Assembly: GCA_001683735.1 (NCBI GenBank)
Contig: LUGG01000005.1
Location: forward strand, 744,001 to 808,000
Reading direction: 5' to 3'
Length of the DNA: 64,000 nt
DNA from: Grifola frondosa
Lineage: Eukaryota > Basidiomycota > Agaricomycetes > Polyporales > Grifolaceae
The translations under genes were made by a program, and so were the position numbers. The notes beneath the pieces are model-generated. The model was given only the letters and a program-made list of their open reading frames with translations. It was not told the DNA's origin and made no database searches. How positions within the stretch are numbered: position 1 is the stretch's first letter; each line of letters starts with the position of its first letter. Below, in pieces: positions 12,221 through 24,856 of this stretch.

Positions 12221-12478
12221 GATTGATCTTTGTAGCATATACTGACGATTCTAGTGCGTCTGTAAACCAGTCTTGCGATGCTTGTGATATATTGTCAACT
12301 CTACGTGTAGGCTTCATTAATATTTTGTGGTTTCGATGACTTGCACCAAGTTCCCCGCGTGACGCATATGATGAGGTCGCGTGACACGACGCGTCAGAAC
12401 GCGCATTTACCCAGCTTACAGTCTAACTGAAAATCCAAGTGAACTTCAACGACCTTCGCAATCCCTCCACGTTGTAAA
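12221..12478. other. Intergenic
   Basis: No gene is seen in these 258 bp, which lie between two genes on the same strand and must hold the terminator of one and the promoter of the next. Confidence 0.5.
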
Positions 12479-13667
12479 ATGCCTTCTCGTGTAGAAAAGG
12501 TAAAAAAAAACCATCTATCATAATTTCCAATCAGTATCGTGATTTGACGGGCTTCACGTAGACGTTAAGCAGCGACGACTCCACAGGGTAAGTCGACCAA
12601 ATTTCATATTGTTCTCTACTAAACGTTAGCGTAGGATTATGGCTGCTGTTGCTCAACAGATGCAGTGTAAGATACTTGAGATGTAGGGAGTAGTTCAACC
12701 ACCTCACCACTACTGGTCCACCGTTTAGCGTCCTGGGAGAAGAAGAGAAGGGAGAAGGAAGCAAAATTTCTGCAGATCTCGAAGGTGGAACTTGAGAAAT
12801 GCGTAAGTTTCCATCGTTCTGTCCCATCAACACACTGCTTATTCAAAATTCTACAGATTACAGCCAAGAGAGACGAGTACACAAATGCTGTTGCAGACAT
12901 GTAAATCCCGTATCAACTTGGCTATGGTATATCTGCTCCACTCGTTGCTCACATATATCCCAGGGAGCGCATATATGAGAAATTTGTACTAGAATATGCC
13001 CAGGTAGAGGACGATATCCGCAAAATTTGGATTCAACTCCTGAAAGAGCAGCAGAAACTCCTTGTTTGACACTTCCTATACACCACATAAGAATGCGTAC
13101 TGATATTGCCCTATGGAAATAGGCTCTTGCTGAACACAAGCATAAGCAGATGCTAGCAAGCGAGAAGGAGCGAGAGAAAGGTCAGGTAAAAGGATGGCTA
13201 TCGCGAAGAAGGCAATGGAAGGTGGATTTCCCTTTTATTCCTCAATACCGAAGTCTGACTGTCTTGTTCAAACCTGTTCAAACATTCAAGATTTTAGCCG
13301 ACTCATCTCATCTCTCGATCAGTGCGACTTATAACCGAGACGTGCCTGCCACTCTGCTTATCTTCGGTATCACCATGCATGTTACTTTTGACCGATGTGC
13401 CTTTGTTATCCATGATAGCCCATGTTTTGCGAATGTGCATTCTACTGTTGCATTTTGACGCCAGATATTGTGCCAATCCAACAATTATTCATGGTGTATT
13501 GCAACATCAATATTGCAGTGCTTAACTGTTACCGAGATAATCTCACAGATGGATCTGAGTCGGAGTTACCCGCCCCTGGCGATCACACCGACCTTAGCCT
13601 GGACTTAGCATATGCTGCACTGTTGCACACAACTACAACTTATCGTCTCCGATTCTGGGCCTGGTAG
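12479..13667 (+). CDS. Small multi-exon coiled-coil protein, uncharacterised
   Basis: Short exons joined by plausible GT-AG introns give a continuous charged, helical protein. It starts MPSRVEK (12479) spliced to TLSSDDSTG, then IMAAVAQQMQ, then SSWEKKRREKEAKFLQISKV (near 12730-12800), ITAKRDEYTNAVADM (near 12857), ERIYEKFVLEYAQ (near 12964), VEDDIRKIWIQLLKEQQK (near 13005) and ALAEHKHKQMLASEKERE (near 13123). The heptad-like pattern suggests an extended coiled coil of at least 120 residues. The 3' end is uncertain: an exon near 13552-13667 (DGSESELPAPGDHTDLSL, stop at 13667) could close the gene. None of the exons is long enough to stand out by length, so the gene is easy to miss. I do not recognise the family. 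Confidence 0.55.
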
Positions 13668-13882
13668 CCAATTCACGGACATCTTCAAGTTTCTGGTGTT
13701 AGTATCTCTGGGTTGAACGTCCAATTGCTGGTGTCAGAGGAAGGAGGCACTGCACGAAAGTGTGGTCGCGCACATATATCTAGGTACCCTTCGGCCATCG
13801 GACTCGACGTTCATATCATCAGGTATTCTCAAGTGAAATGTTTTACTATCATGAATGCTGATGGGAGCTCGCGTAGCTTTGG

Positions 13883-16800
13883 ATGTCTCCCCAACATGAC
13901 GACGTGAACAGGCCGACTCGTCAGCGATCAAACACCACTTTTTCACCATTCGTATGGCGGCGAGGCAGGTCAGATGCGGCCCCAGTACAAACAACAACTC
14001 CTGCAACGACACCCCAGCTACCTCTCGAAGCCCTGATTGCAGCGCTCACCCCTCCTGCCGTGCCTTCTCTTGCATGTGCGCGGGCGCTTGCAAATGCCCT
14101 GACCTCTCAAACCCCATCACCTGAGCTATCCATCCTGAGCCCCATTTTAGCACGTCTATGTTCGTCGGAATCCCCGGTTTCGCTTCAGGCCGCTGGATAC
14201 GATATCCTCGCAGCCTATTGGACCAACACCGGGCCTGTCACCCTATCCACAGCCGACAGGCTGTCCTGTCTCTCCATGTTTTTGGATACATCGATCCCAT
14301 GGTCACAGGAACTATGGGAGCCACGATTTAAAGCTCTGGTTGCCTTTATCCAATCGGGCGCTCAAACAGTGGGCGTGGAGAGTTCCCTCCTGAAGGTCTT
14401 GTCATCCTGGATGGAAGGGGCGTTCCAAGGGCTGCTGCACTTGGACTCTATATCATCTGAGGAAAGACTAGAGCGTCAGCGGACTATGGAGGTTTACACC
14501 GAGTTCCTCACAGTTTTAGTGGGTAAGCCTGAGTTCGTGTCCAGGTTGTCAGACGAGGACACTGCGAAGGTACTGAAGCTGTGGGGACGTCTGATCGACC
14601 AAGCGCTGCTGGTTCCTATGGAAAACGTTTCGCTGATTTCACCCCCATCTTCTCCTGTCGTCGAGCCCCAGTCGAAAGCAATGTCTCCTCAGCGGATCTT
14701 ACCTAGTCATGGACGACACCATTCGTCTACGTCGCTCCCGCTCGCGGCATCGAAGCATCCGGCTGACGTAGTCGTGGACTCTTATCTGACCTATCTGTCC
14801 ACGCGTCTGAAGGCACTTGCGCCGACATACCTCAAGTCGCTGTTGCCGCTCCTGTTCCGCACGCTGGCCTTCTACGCAACTCCCCTTCCACGTGTCTCGC
14901 TGACACCTATCTCGCAGGACTTGAATTCAATTGAGAAGAAGATATTGGAGATGCTCGACACGCTGGTGACGGGCCCATATTCCTCGTCTTGTGTTGTGAT
15001 CTTGAAGCGCCACCTTTTCCCGACACAACAGGTTACAGAGGCGTCGATTCAGACGTCACTCGGGGCCCTTCGTACACTCCGCTCCTCTATACGACGCTTC
15101 CTTGTTGGACGTTTGGCACGAGCCCATATCACACGTGCGAATTCTATTGCGTATAGCCCTGCAGGAGTACCAACCCATCTCTATCTTGATCCAGGTCTGA
15201 TGGAGCTCGCATGGGGAAAAGATGATGCAGCTTCATGGGAGCCTATCCGGTTCCGCGCCGTCCTTGCGAAGGCGGCGAAGGCTTGGGTCGAGAAAGACGA
15301 GGGTATGCATGGTAATGTCCTCTGTGCGCCTAAGGAGGCCGTCTTGAATGAGATGGCTGCCATCCTGAAGGACATGTTGCAGGCTTTTGCTGAACGGGGT
15401 GAGGGCGAAGACATCGATGACGAGGAGGTTGCTGCCGTGGGCGACATCTTGCATGAATTGGTTGCTTACGTGCGATCACTTAAGTATGTCAGACACTCTC
15501 TCACCGCTTCTATTAATCTCATAGTTACTTAAATCTTCAAGAAGTTCTGATGGCGGCGCTTTGTTTATCTCTCTCGCTCATGCAGAGGGACCCTCCCCTT
15601 TCCTCAACGCCGTTTCAATCCTCCTCGCTCAAGATCTGACGTCCACGCCTTTATTCCCCGTTCTTCCCTCTATCCTTCTCTCAGTGGCAGAGCATCTCCT
15701 CGATCATGATGTTGCACATGTGTTGAGTGTAATATCGGAGCGTCAGTGCCTTTCGCCAACATCGCCAATGTGGCTTGATTACTGGGGAAGTATACTCAAA
15801 ATTCCGAATTTGTTCACGTCCATACGGTCATTGACGCGTCATATCGCCATGGATGTCCTCCAGTCAGTCTGGGAATTCGTCAAGGATATTCCTTCTTACC
15901 GACGGCCATTAGCGAGCCTGGTTTTTGATGTCTGGAAGCAGCACCCGTCAGATGCTATGGAAGACACGACAGTATCTGCCATCTGGAACCTGCTAGGTGA
16001 TGAGGTTGTACTCCGCATCCTCGAGCATCATGACGGTGGCGTGACGACTGGAGAGGGCGAGCAGCAGCGGGATCCTGCTGACGAAATCCTCGAGTTTCTG
16101 ATCTCAGTGGCGTCGGAGAGGCAAGAAGATGATGACGACGCTGCTTCTATCAGAACGATGGACATCACTCAATCCCCATCGCCACTTCCTAATGCGACCG
16201 CTTCTCCTGTCCTCTCTCGGATACAGTCAGAGTACCCTGGCAAGGAGAAGGAACAGTCAATCCCGTCCGTGATGTCACTTCTATCTTCATTAACGACTGG
16301 TGTACCCTCGCGTTCGCAGTCGAAGCCACGTAGAACCACCAACGAGCTCCCAGTCGAAGACCATCCTCCTCCATTGTCTTTGGAAGTGCACGCCATGCCT
16401 AAGGCGGTGGGTGCGGTCATCGCTATGGTATCGATCTTCAGCCAACTCGTATTCACCCCTCACGCTCTCTCTGAGTACAATCTCAGCCACGCCATAAACA
16501 TCTTCCGTGTCCTCGTCGATTTACTCTCCACTGCGGCATGCATCAGAGCCAGGTTGACGATCCTGCAGTTCATGATGCGACTCAGGGTGGATCGTGATCA
16601 CAGACTTTATTACGCATCGAAAGATTACGACAAGGATGGGCAGATCCGGTCTCTTGCCTCCCTAATAAACAGAGCTGAGGGTGGAAATGGCTTTGAGCAG
16701 CTAGTGAATGACCATGAGCCTCGAAGAGCTTCTGTCAGAAGTCCACAGGAACGCGATGGTCGGCGACCGTCCCGTGGTCGGGGTGTTCCTACGTCTAGGG

Positions 16801-19176
16801 TCCAGTCAAGAAGCCGCTCAAGGGTTCCCTCCAGGATGGTACCAGTCCTCATCAAGTTGAAGGCGAGGGATCCGCTATGGTCAATCCCAGAGTCACTCCC
16901 CTTCTCTGTGACTGACGAGGATATCACGAGTGAAGGTATGATATCCTATGATCCTGCCGGCCCAAGAAGCCAAATGGTCCTACCTCTATCAATGTTCCTT
17001 GCGAAAGCTATGGAGATTATTGAAACGGAAAAGGAGTGGGAGATATTGTCATACGTCCTTTGCCATCTGCCGACGCAGCTTGCCAACAAACACCTATTCT
17101 GTGGCCCAAAGTCTAAGGTCGTCATAAGTCACCTTCTGGCGGTACTGTGCGCTGGAATCTCAGAAGGTACTCTCGCACATAACATCGAACGATGGCCCGA
17201 AGGGATCATAGCCGAGATGCGCATGTTGGCTTACCACACCTTGACGGTCCTGATCAGCTACAAGAGGAGCTTCAAAGATGCTCAGCCTCTACATCACCTC
17301 GTAGAAGTCTTTCTCTTGGGTCTTAGTGGGCAACCATCAACCATCAAGTGCTGTCCCACGCACTCTCATTGTCGGCCTTCGAGCTTCAGTCCTCCATGAC
17401 GAAGTACCTGTCTCGGATCCTGCAGAAGCTATCCCAATTATGTCGAACCCGGCAATGGCTGTCCATATCATCGACTTCCTCGCAATCGTTGGGTCTCATC
17501 ATGCACTGCATGTCAACTTCATCGAAGAAGATTACAAGCGAGTATTCGGTGTTGCTCTCCAGTATTTGCAACAACACAATCGTCCTGAAGGGTCTGCGTC
17601 GATCTCTTGGGCGCTCTCTCAGCATGTTCGCATCATGTCATACTATATCGTGTACCTCTGGTTCTTGGCGGTTTGAGCTTCCTGACAGGAAGCATCACGT
17701 CAAGTACATCGCTCGACAGCTCTTGCTCGCCAACGAAGGGAAGAACGAGGTGGATGAACCTGCGGAAGTCTGTTTCGACTGGCTTGCTCGTTATACTTAT
17801 GCGACGCTGATCCTCGCCCAGCCAATTCCATGCTGAACGACATTGTCATGAATCCCACTCTGCAGAAAGGAGCTCCGGAACCTGCGCTTAGCGAGAAAGA
17901 CGTGGATTGTGGGCAAATGCCGTTATCACAATTCGGGTGCTTTCGAGACGTGGTTGGGTTGAGGTAGTCTCGCGCAGAGCTTCTGGTCCACAAAATTTCT
18001 CTGTCGAACAGAGAATGTCCCTATGGTGCCATTAGGCGATGTGGATTCCAGACTTAGTCTCTGTTGCTGCTGGCCTGACAATGGATCGTGACCCGAAGGA
18101 CAGCTCGTTACGTTTTGAATCTTGCTTGGTGATGACCTTGCTCAGGATAATTTCATCTTTTAGGAACTTGTCGATATGTTGACGGCGACACATCACATAC
18201 GGGAGGTGATGGCCCATCCCGACCGGATCCAATTACTGGTTATGTGTGGAGGCTCTGCACCCTCTCAACGACGAAAAAAGTTGATATCGATCCGGGATTT
18301 CTTCCCTTGCAACTGTCTGCATACCCAGACAACGAACCAGTCGCAAGGGGACGCTTAGTCGTTGATCACACCAAGCTTCCAGGTTTTTTCCGCACCCTCG
18401 ACCTTATGCCCGTCATAGATACCCACAAAGTGGGCATCATGTACGTGGCTCCTGGGCAGAGGCACGAAGCAGAGATTCTTCGTAATTCTCACGGATCTCC
18501 AGCATACAATCGTTTCCTGGAAGGCCTAGGGAGGCTCATCAATCTGCGCGGCCAGGTTGATGTTTATGCTGGGGGCTTGGATCCTGACGAAGACGGCGAA
18601 TACGCATATGCGTGGTGGGACGACATCGGACAAGTGCTCTATCACACTGCCACGTTAATGCCTTCCGGAGACGACGAATACTGTACGAACAAAAAGCGTC
18701 ATATCGGGAATGACTGGGTTCGAATTGTCTGGAACGATTCAGGCATGCCATACAATTTCGACACCCTCGCTACTCAATTCCAATTCGTCAATATCGTTGT
18801 CGAACCCCACTCTAGAGGCGCGATTGCGGCATTCTCGAACAATCTGCATGAGAACGAGTACTTCAAGGTCATCGTCCAGCGCGCAAAGGGCATGACGGAA
18901 TTCACGCCTATCGGGGATTTCAAGCTCATCTCCGCCGAAAATCTACCACTTCTTGTCAGACAACTCAGCTTGCTGGCAGATTGGTTTGTTTCTGTCTGGA
19001 AGCATACCGAAAATGATACCGAAAAGAACGAGATGACCACCAATTGGCGATCGCGATTGCAGGCCATTAAACGATTCCGAACACAAGTAACGGCTTCGGA
19101 TTCAGCGGAAGTCGTTAACATTGAAGAAGGCATCATGGGGCAGGAACGCCATCGAGACTTCACGACATCATACTAA
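13883..19176 (+). CDS. TSC2: Tuberin (TSC2) homologue, RapGAP-domain GTPase activator; several apparent frameshifts
   Basis: TSC2 forms the tuberous sclerosis complex with TSC1 and switches off Rheb, restraining TORC1. Translation probably begins at the ATG at 13883 (MSPQHDDVNRPTRQRS). A very large helical N-terminal region follows (one intron near 15484-15540), then the tuberin domain with STIK, HALSLSAFEL, MTKYLSRILQKLSQ, MSNPAMAVHIIDFLAIVGS and VFGVALQYLQQHNRP (17330-17590), LPDRKHHVKYIARQLL and WLARYTYA (near 17690-17800). The C-terminal RapGAP domain (18280-19000) has VGIMYVAPGQ and the catalytic Asn-thumb region KKRHIGNDWVRIVWNDSG, followed by TLATQFQFVNIVVEPHS. Between about 17340 and 17990 the conserved peptide moves among all three frames through at least seven single-base shifts that no intron explains. 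The rest of the gene reads cleanly. Either the consensus is poor here or the gene has decayed very recently. Confidence 0.88.
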
Positions 19177-19348
19177 GGTTGTACCAACACTTCAGCGGAT
19201 GGACGCCTCCCGTACTCACTTGTTACTTTGGTTCGCTTCTCTCACTCACTGTATCCATCAGAGCATACCATTTCCGTATTTCTCTTCTATCGACAAGTAT
19301 GAAATGTAAGCACACACTAGTATTGTAAACAAAAACACTGCCATAGCC
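19177..19348. other. Convergent intergenic region
   Basis: A 172-bp gap separates the stop codons of TSC2 (plus) and the resolvase (minus). Nothing else is visible in it. Confidence 0.5.
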
Positions 19349-22300
19349 TCAAGTCAAATCAATGATATCCTGGGGCTCATAATTAGATTTAGGACGAGAT
19401 TGTGTGGAAGAACCAGTAGGTTTCGCATTAACCTTGACCATCGAGAATTTGCCCTTAGGTCTTGGAGCTTCTGCGGGTTTAAAGGCCTTGGCTTTGGCTA
19501 GAAGTAGTGGTGCCAGCTGTGGAGGCGAGTCGGAATCACTGGATATCTCAATGACAGAGGTATCAGCGCCATTGCGGGGAGCCTTGCGTCCTAGTGAGAT
19601 TCGGGTGGCCATGGTAAGCGGTGGAAGATGACGCCCTCGGGCAGGCGATGGGGACACCGCGCGCTCACGGTCTCCCTCTTCTCTCGTCTTGTCCTTGCGT
19701 GGTGAATTTCGTGGGAAGAATGGTTGTTGGACTTCCTCGGAGACTTTGGCAATGTAGATCGATGGCAGTCCGAGTCTGAAGATACACGTGAATGGCGTCT
19801 GGTTCGTGAAGATGAAGACACAGTAGAAAGTTCGTCGTTATCTTCGTGCATTTCCGGCTTGAAGTCGTCGGATGACATTGGAAACGGTCGTGGTTTCAAG
19901 CGAGGTCTGGGAGGTGATTTCTGGGGAGGTGCCAAGGGATACGTGGAATCAAGAAATGATAGGAGACGACTTGGACTTGTAGTTCCAGACGAAACAGCTG
20001 AAGTAGATGAAGGTGTTCTCGATGACGTAGTAAGAGAAGGATTCGCGGAAAGGGAGGGGCTAATGGCCTATGGGGGAGATCATCTTCTGAGCCGTCTTCA
20101 CTCAGATCCAGGTCCACGACTGAATGACCAGTCTTCTTGCCCCGTTTATGCGGTTGCAGCCCAGAAGAGGAAAAATCTGCAAATAAAGTCGAGATACGTT
20201 GAGTACTTGACTGTGGCTTTGACATCTTTGTCCTGTTCACTTTGCTCGCAGTAAAGAAGTCGTTGACCTTCTGAGGAAGATTGTCAGGTCGAGCTTTCCT
20301 TGCTACTGCAGTTGTGGTTACTGCCGCACTCGTTGAAGATTTGCCAGTAGTCTTCTTTGCGGTAGTCGCCTTAGTCGGCTTCTGCGCTATGTCGTCCTCA
20401 GTCGCGGAGGAGAGTGATAATTCCTCCGCTTCTTCTGCGATTGGAGCAACTTTAGCTTTCCCCTTCTTCGTGCTCTTGGATTTAGGACTAGATACAGTCC
20501 TCGACTTCGTCCCACGACCAGTGGCCTTCCCTGCTTTCTTTGCCTGCTTCTGGCGTTGGGTCTCCTCGAAGTCTTCAACTAGATGAGGTTCGACCAGCCG
20601 CACCATGCATGCGGGCAGCCATATCCGAAGGTGGCTTTCTGGGTCCGGAGGTGGTTTCTTGCCCTTGGTCTTCCGTTTATGGGCACCGCTATCGTCGTCC
20701 TCGTCATCATCCACATTGTCTTCTGATTCCTCCAATTCTGGAGGCACGGCAGTTCGCAGCCCCTTCACCCCCGCTTCGCATAGGCGAACGAGTTGCGCTG
20801 GCGCGATCTCCAAGCGGTATTCCAAGACTCCATCGGTAGATACATGTGTGCGAGAAGAATGGATCTTTACGATGAGAGGCTCCTCTGGATTTTCGTCATC
20901 AAATGGATCCGACCCGGCATCGCGATGTTGAGGCGTGCCGAGTTGCAAGCATGAAAAATGCCTCGCTATCATGGTAGACGGCGTTCCAACTGGTACCGGC
21001 TGATTTCGATGGCTCTTCTTAGGCGTTGATGGAATGGCCCCAGAAGCCCTCTCCGCAACTCGAGCTGCTCTCCTATCTGCAAGCAAGACTGAACGCCGCA
21101 GGATACGCAAGACCGCACATGGCCACAGAACAGTCCTAAAACGCTTGATGATGATTTCCTTGATACCCCACTCGAAGTACATCTCGCAAAGCGCCGCAAC
21201 CTTGCCAAGATCGGGTTCCTTGTCCCAATCGACAGTGATATTCTTCGATGCTGCGCCCTTAGCCTCCGATGTGGCAGGATTTGTATAAGACAACAAAACG
21301 TCCAAATTAGGGAAATCGTTCGGAATGGATTTCGCCAGGGAGGGACTCTTTCGCGGAAGGCGACCTTGCGAGTTGGTACGGAGTTCCTGACGGAGCTCTT
21401 CACGCCAAGTGTTCAGGAAGACAAGCAATTGCTCTCGGGACAGGGTTCTGGCAGCTTGAAGGAGAGTATCGCCAAAGCCGCATTTGGCTAAACCATGTGC
21501 AATGGCGACACCACATCCCGAGAGGCCTTGGTTGTAATCACCCCCACGGAGGACACCAATTAAAATAAGACGCCTTGCGAGAGCATAATATTTGGATGGA
21601 CGGCAAAGTCCGCAGCCTCATAGGTAATAACGTGGTTGCCATCGTTTTTGCCAGATGCATTCTTCAGAGCATGAGAATGATTACCCGTTAGGGTGGTGCT
21701 TGGGCTAGTGTGGAAAATATTAGTCTCCCTGTAAGTCTTTTACCCTTCTAACAAGGATAAAACACGTACTTGCGTACAACCATTAAGGCACCAAAAAGAA
21801 AAGTATCGACATCGTCGGAGAGGACAGCGTCAATGACGCCGATGCGATTCATGTAAGCCAGCTCTGCTTCAGCTTCTCCCGGTGCCTAGAATTATGCTTC
21901 AGGAAGGATGCTGACAAGAGCAACGAGACGTGCTAACCATCCTCCACTCAAAGCCAAAGGCATTAATAATTTCCTGCATACCCTGCACCATCCAATGGTT
22001 ATTCCCACTAACGCGCTTTCCGCGCTTTATCTCCGGCCGCTTTGGCCCATCGAATACGAACAAGGGAGAAAGGGCATGCTCATGAGCCGCGCGCACCTGA
22101 AGAATAGCGTCCTGAGCTCCGGGTTTTCTCCCTCACGGCCATAGGTCGCGTGGAAGAACCAGATGCTCGCGTCAATCCCAATGCAAAACCACGCTTGCCG
22201 TCCGGGTTGGCCTCGAATCCATTTACAACGGCAAGATGCGTGAGAGACCGTGTTCTGCCCACAGGTCGGAGTATCTGGCGAGAAGAGTTACGGGGATCAA

Positions 22301-22366
22301 CGTTACAACACAAGAAATATACAAAAGATTGAAACTACCTACATCCCATAAACCAGCGACACCCAT
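19349..22366 (-). CDS. YEN1: GEN1/Yen1-type Holliday junction resolvase (XPG-family nuclease); likely frameshifted
   Basis: This XPG/FEN-family structure-specific nuclease is expected to cut Holliday junctions late in the cell cycle. The start is the ATG at 22366, MGVAGLWD, the canonical XPG-family N-terminus with the initiator glycine. The N-region then shows IDASIWFFHATYG (near 22170), LPLFVFDGPKRPEIKRGKR (near 22040), an I-region with APGEAEAELAYMNRIGVIDA and DDVDTFLFG (near 21880-21800), and a helix-hairpin-helix GGDYNQGLSGCGVAIAHG (near 21530). The C-terminal half is long, basic and low-complexity with SR-, KK- and DEDD-rich segments, and ends with NYEPQDIIDLT at 19349. Single-base shifts are apparent before IGIDAS (near 22186) and probably near 20075 and 19725 in the tail. 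The nuclease core assignment is firm; whether it is GEN1/Yen1 rather than another XPG member rests on the N-terminus and the long tail. Confidence 0.85.
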
Positions 22367-22676
22367 CACAGAAACACTCTACTGTCCTCTTCAGGGCCGA
22401 AAATAACTTGGAAAAAGTTCAAGCGTCGCGCGGTTGCCTACGCGCATGGTCACATATCACGTGATGTTGTGACATCCCGGGATTGCATCTCCGCAATGTC
22501 CGCATTCTCAGCTCTACCTCCTGGCCCGCGGACTACCTTTGCAACGAGCACGAAATATCAACTGTTTCACAAACAACTCTACACATCTCATTCAAACTTA
22601 CCTATCGAGAATATGACGGATTCCGGCTAGTTGTTATATGATAGATGACGGTGCTAAGTGCTAAGTACTCATGCAG
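22367..22676. promoter_or_regulatory. Divergent promoter region of the resolvase and the deaminase gene
   Basis: No coding capacity is seen. From about 22585 on, the sequence is shared with 33135 onward, so the right part belongs to the duplicated segment. A possible start codon for the deaminase (ATG near 22614, also present at 33163) lies here, but the splice that would connect it is not clear. Confidence 0.5.
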
Positions 22677-24530
22677 ATGGCCGAGACCTCCAAGCTCATT
22701 TGAGTGAGTATTTGCAGGTCCTCGACCACTACCGATATCATGAAGAGAATATGCCGGATTACAATATATCCAAGTCGAACAAGACGGTCTGGGATGGAGA
22801 CATCGAGAGGAGATGAAACTCCTGGACGTTATCGCGCTCTGTCTCACAACTGGACAGAGTCACGACATCGTCGCCGTAGCCTTTGACAAACGCCACATCC
22901 TCACCATCGCTCTGTCAAAAAACCATGCGACCTCTGTAGCGGACCGTGAGCAAGCATCCCTATTCTTCAATGCACTATCGGACCCCAATAACAATCGTCC
23001 CATCGATATCATTGCGGTCATAGCAACTTATTCCGGGATGAATATGAACAAAAGGGTCAGGAAGGTGGCGGAGAGCTTGAACAATGCGCGGACACACATT
23101 ACAGCTTTATTGGACCAATATAACGCTGGGTCGCGCGACACCGAATTCCATCCACGCGACCCTGTCCTTTCTTTCGAACTCGATGTTCGTGAATCGTTGC
23201 AGCGTGCCCTTGACAAGTTTAGCTTCTCAGTTAAAGACTTCGACATCAATGGTCCTGGCGGTCGACTGGACCCAATCATGATGTTTGTAGCTGCATCACA
23301 AGCTGCGTATTATCTCATGAAGACGCGATTCATCCAAAGCGAGGCCGAAAAACCCACTGGTCTTCCGTCATTCCAGACATTTCAACGACGACTCGCCAAG
23401 CTTGCACAATATTCCCGAGGCATCCGACGCCTTTTCACATACCGCGATCGCCTATCTGGACAGATACCGCCATTTCGATGGATAGACTTTCCGCTCGATG
23501 ACCCTCGATCTGTCAAGATCTCTCAGTCTCCGCTGGATGTTGCGTTTCGTGTGATGGAGATAAACCCTGCGAGTACGGAGTACGGTGACCTCTTCTGGCA
23601 GTGTTATCCCGTTCCCATCGAACATTGGATCACAACTGTGACACCCACTTTCCACGCGGAAATGCGTCTGATATTGTCTCTGGATTCCAACCAGGAGTCA
23701 ATCGATTCAGTTCGTCCAATTGGTTGCAGCAAACGTAGCTGCCTCTGTTGCTGGCATTGGATCAATTTTTACAATGTTGCCCATGGCACCCAGTGGATGA
23801 CCGCCAGTTCTCATGGCAAACCGTACATGAACTGGGGATTGTCCGGTGACATCCTGGTTGATCGTGAAGTAGTTGCTGCTATGCGCCTGAGGGTCTGTGA
23901 TGTTTTGGAATGGATGAAAGGCTGGAAGAGACTTCCCTCAGATGGGCATGCGAGCAGTTCGGGATCTAGCCCTTATCCTGAAGATCAGGAGGGCGAGATA
24001 GATATAGAGCTGGAAGCGCTGTACGCTGGAGGCGATTGATAGCACCGACAAATTTTTTGGAGGACCTCGACAGAAACCTTGCTTGCTGGAGAGGGCAATG
24101 ACTACGAGTGCCTATAGGAGACGAGCTCCGGAGCAGGTTTGTGAAGTACATGTATTGAAGATGAATGAGGAAAGTTGTAACTATAGTTGATAGGGTTATG
24201 GTACACACGAATGTTGCGTGAATGTGATAACAAGAATGATCTCAAACAAAAAAATATCAGGAGTTGCAGAGAAAACACGGAAGAGAAAAGACTACATTGA
24301 TTGAGTTTGAGATGCTATAAAATGTCTTCAAACATGCTCCATGAGCCAGCCGAGCCTTGCGCCCAGTGTCTGTAGACTTGCGTACGAGATCGCGTACTTC
24401 TCTCATATAGCGGACGAGCATTGTAGTAGAACTCTTCGAGCCAGAGACGTCTAGACATCAAAGAACGTACAGCAAAGGAGCACCGCGGCGGTATCGCCTA
24501 CTCAAAACCCGTGCAGAATAGGTTGTATAC
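22585..24530 (+). repeat. Segmental duplication, copy 1 (deaminase locus)
   Basis: This stretch matches 33135-35010 in the same orientation, covering the leader, the whole deaminase coding region and about 490 bp of 3' flank (shared phrases include attgaagatgaatgag and gttgatagggttat). The boundaries are estimated by eye. No terminal inverted repeats or target-site duplication are obvious at the edges. Confidence 0.8.
22677..24039 (+). CDS. OTT_1508-like nucleic-acid deaminase family protein
   Basis: This protein belongs to the zinc-dependent deaminase superfamily. The largest open frame starts at 22813 (MKLLDVIALCLTTGQSHDI) and gives 408 residues. Near residue 280 it has FHAEMRLIL, supplying the zinc-binding His and catalytic Glu (HAE). 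About 24 residues later IGCSKRSCLCCWHW supplies the paired cysteines. This HAE plus CxxC layout with SK before the cysteines is typical of the fungal OTT_1508-like group, known for lineage-specific expansion in mushrooms; the substrate is not known. A conserved upstream frame (DGRDLQAHLSEYLQVLDHY to KTVWDGDIER, 22677-22810) joins it if one base, a G, is restored near 22811; the second copy at 33140 has that base. The true protein is therefore probably longer by 45 residues or more. The tail is serine-rich and acidic. Confidence 0.82.
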
Positions 24531-24856
24531 AAACTTATCGCATGCATGCGGACGATTTTGGTATGATACTAGTCAAGAGGAGTTGCGGAAGACAGTCTGC
24601 TATTTGTGTATATAGTTCAAAGGTGCCGGTGACACGTTCAGCGCTTATACATAGCAGAAAGTGTTGATCTGGGTATCATAAACATCTCAGCATATAACTA
24701 CACTTTAGGATAGTTGATCTATCTGTGCAACAAACCGAACGTACATTCCTTTGATAAATGTTTGCGTCATGACATATAACTAGACTCAACCGATGTTCCC
24801 TTATGCTGAACCGGATGTCTCCATATTTCAGCAACAGTTCTGTCAGTTGACGAACA
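24040..24856. other. 3' flank of the deaminase and convergent intergenic space
   Basis: The part up to about 24530 is shared with the flank of the decayed copy at 34660-35010. The rest, up to the stop codon of the GH92 gene, is AT-rich and shows no gene. Confidence 0.6.
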
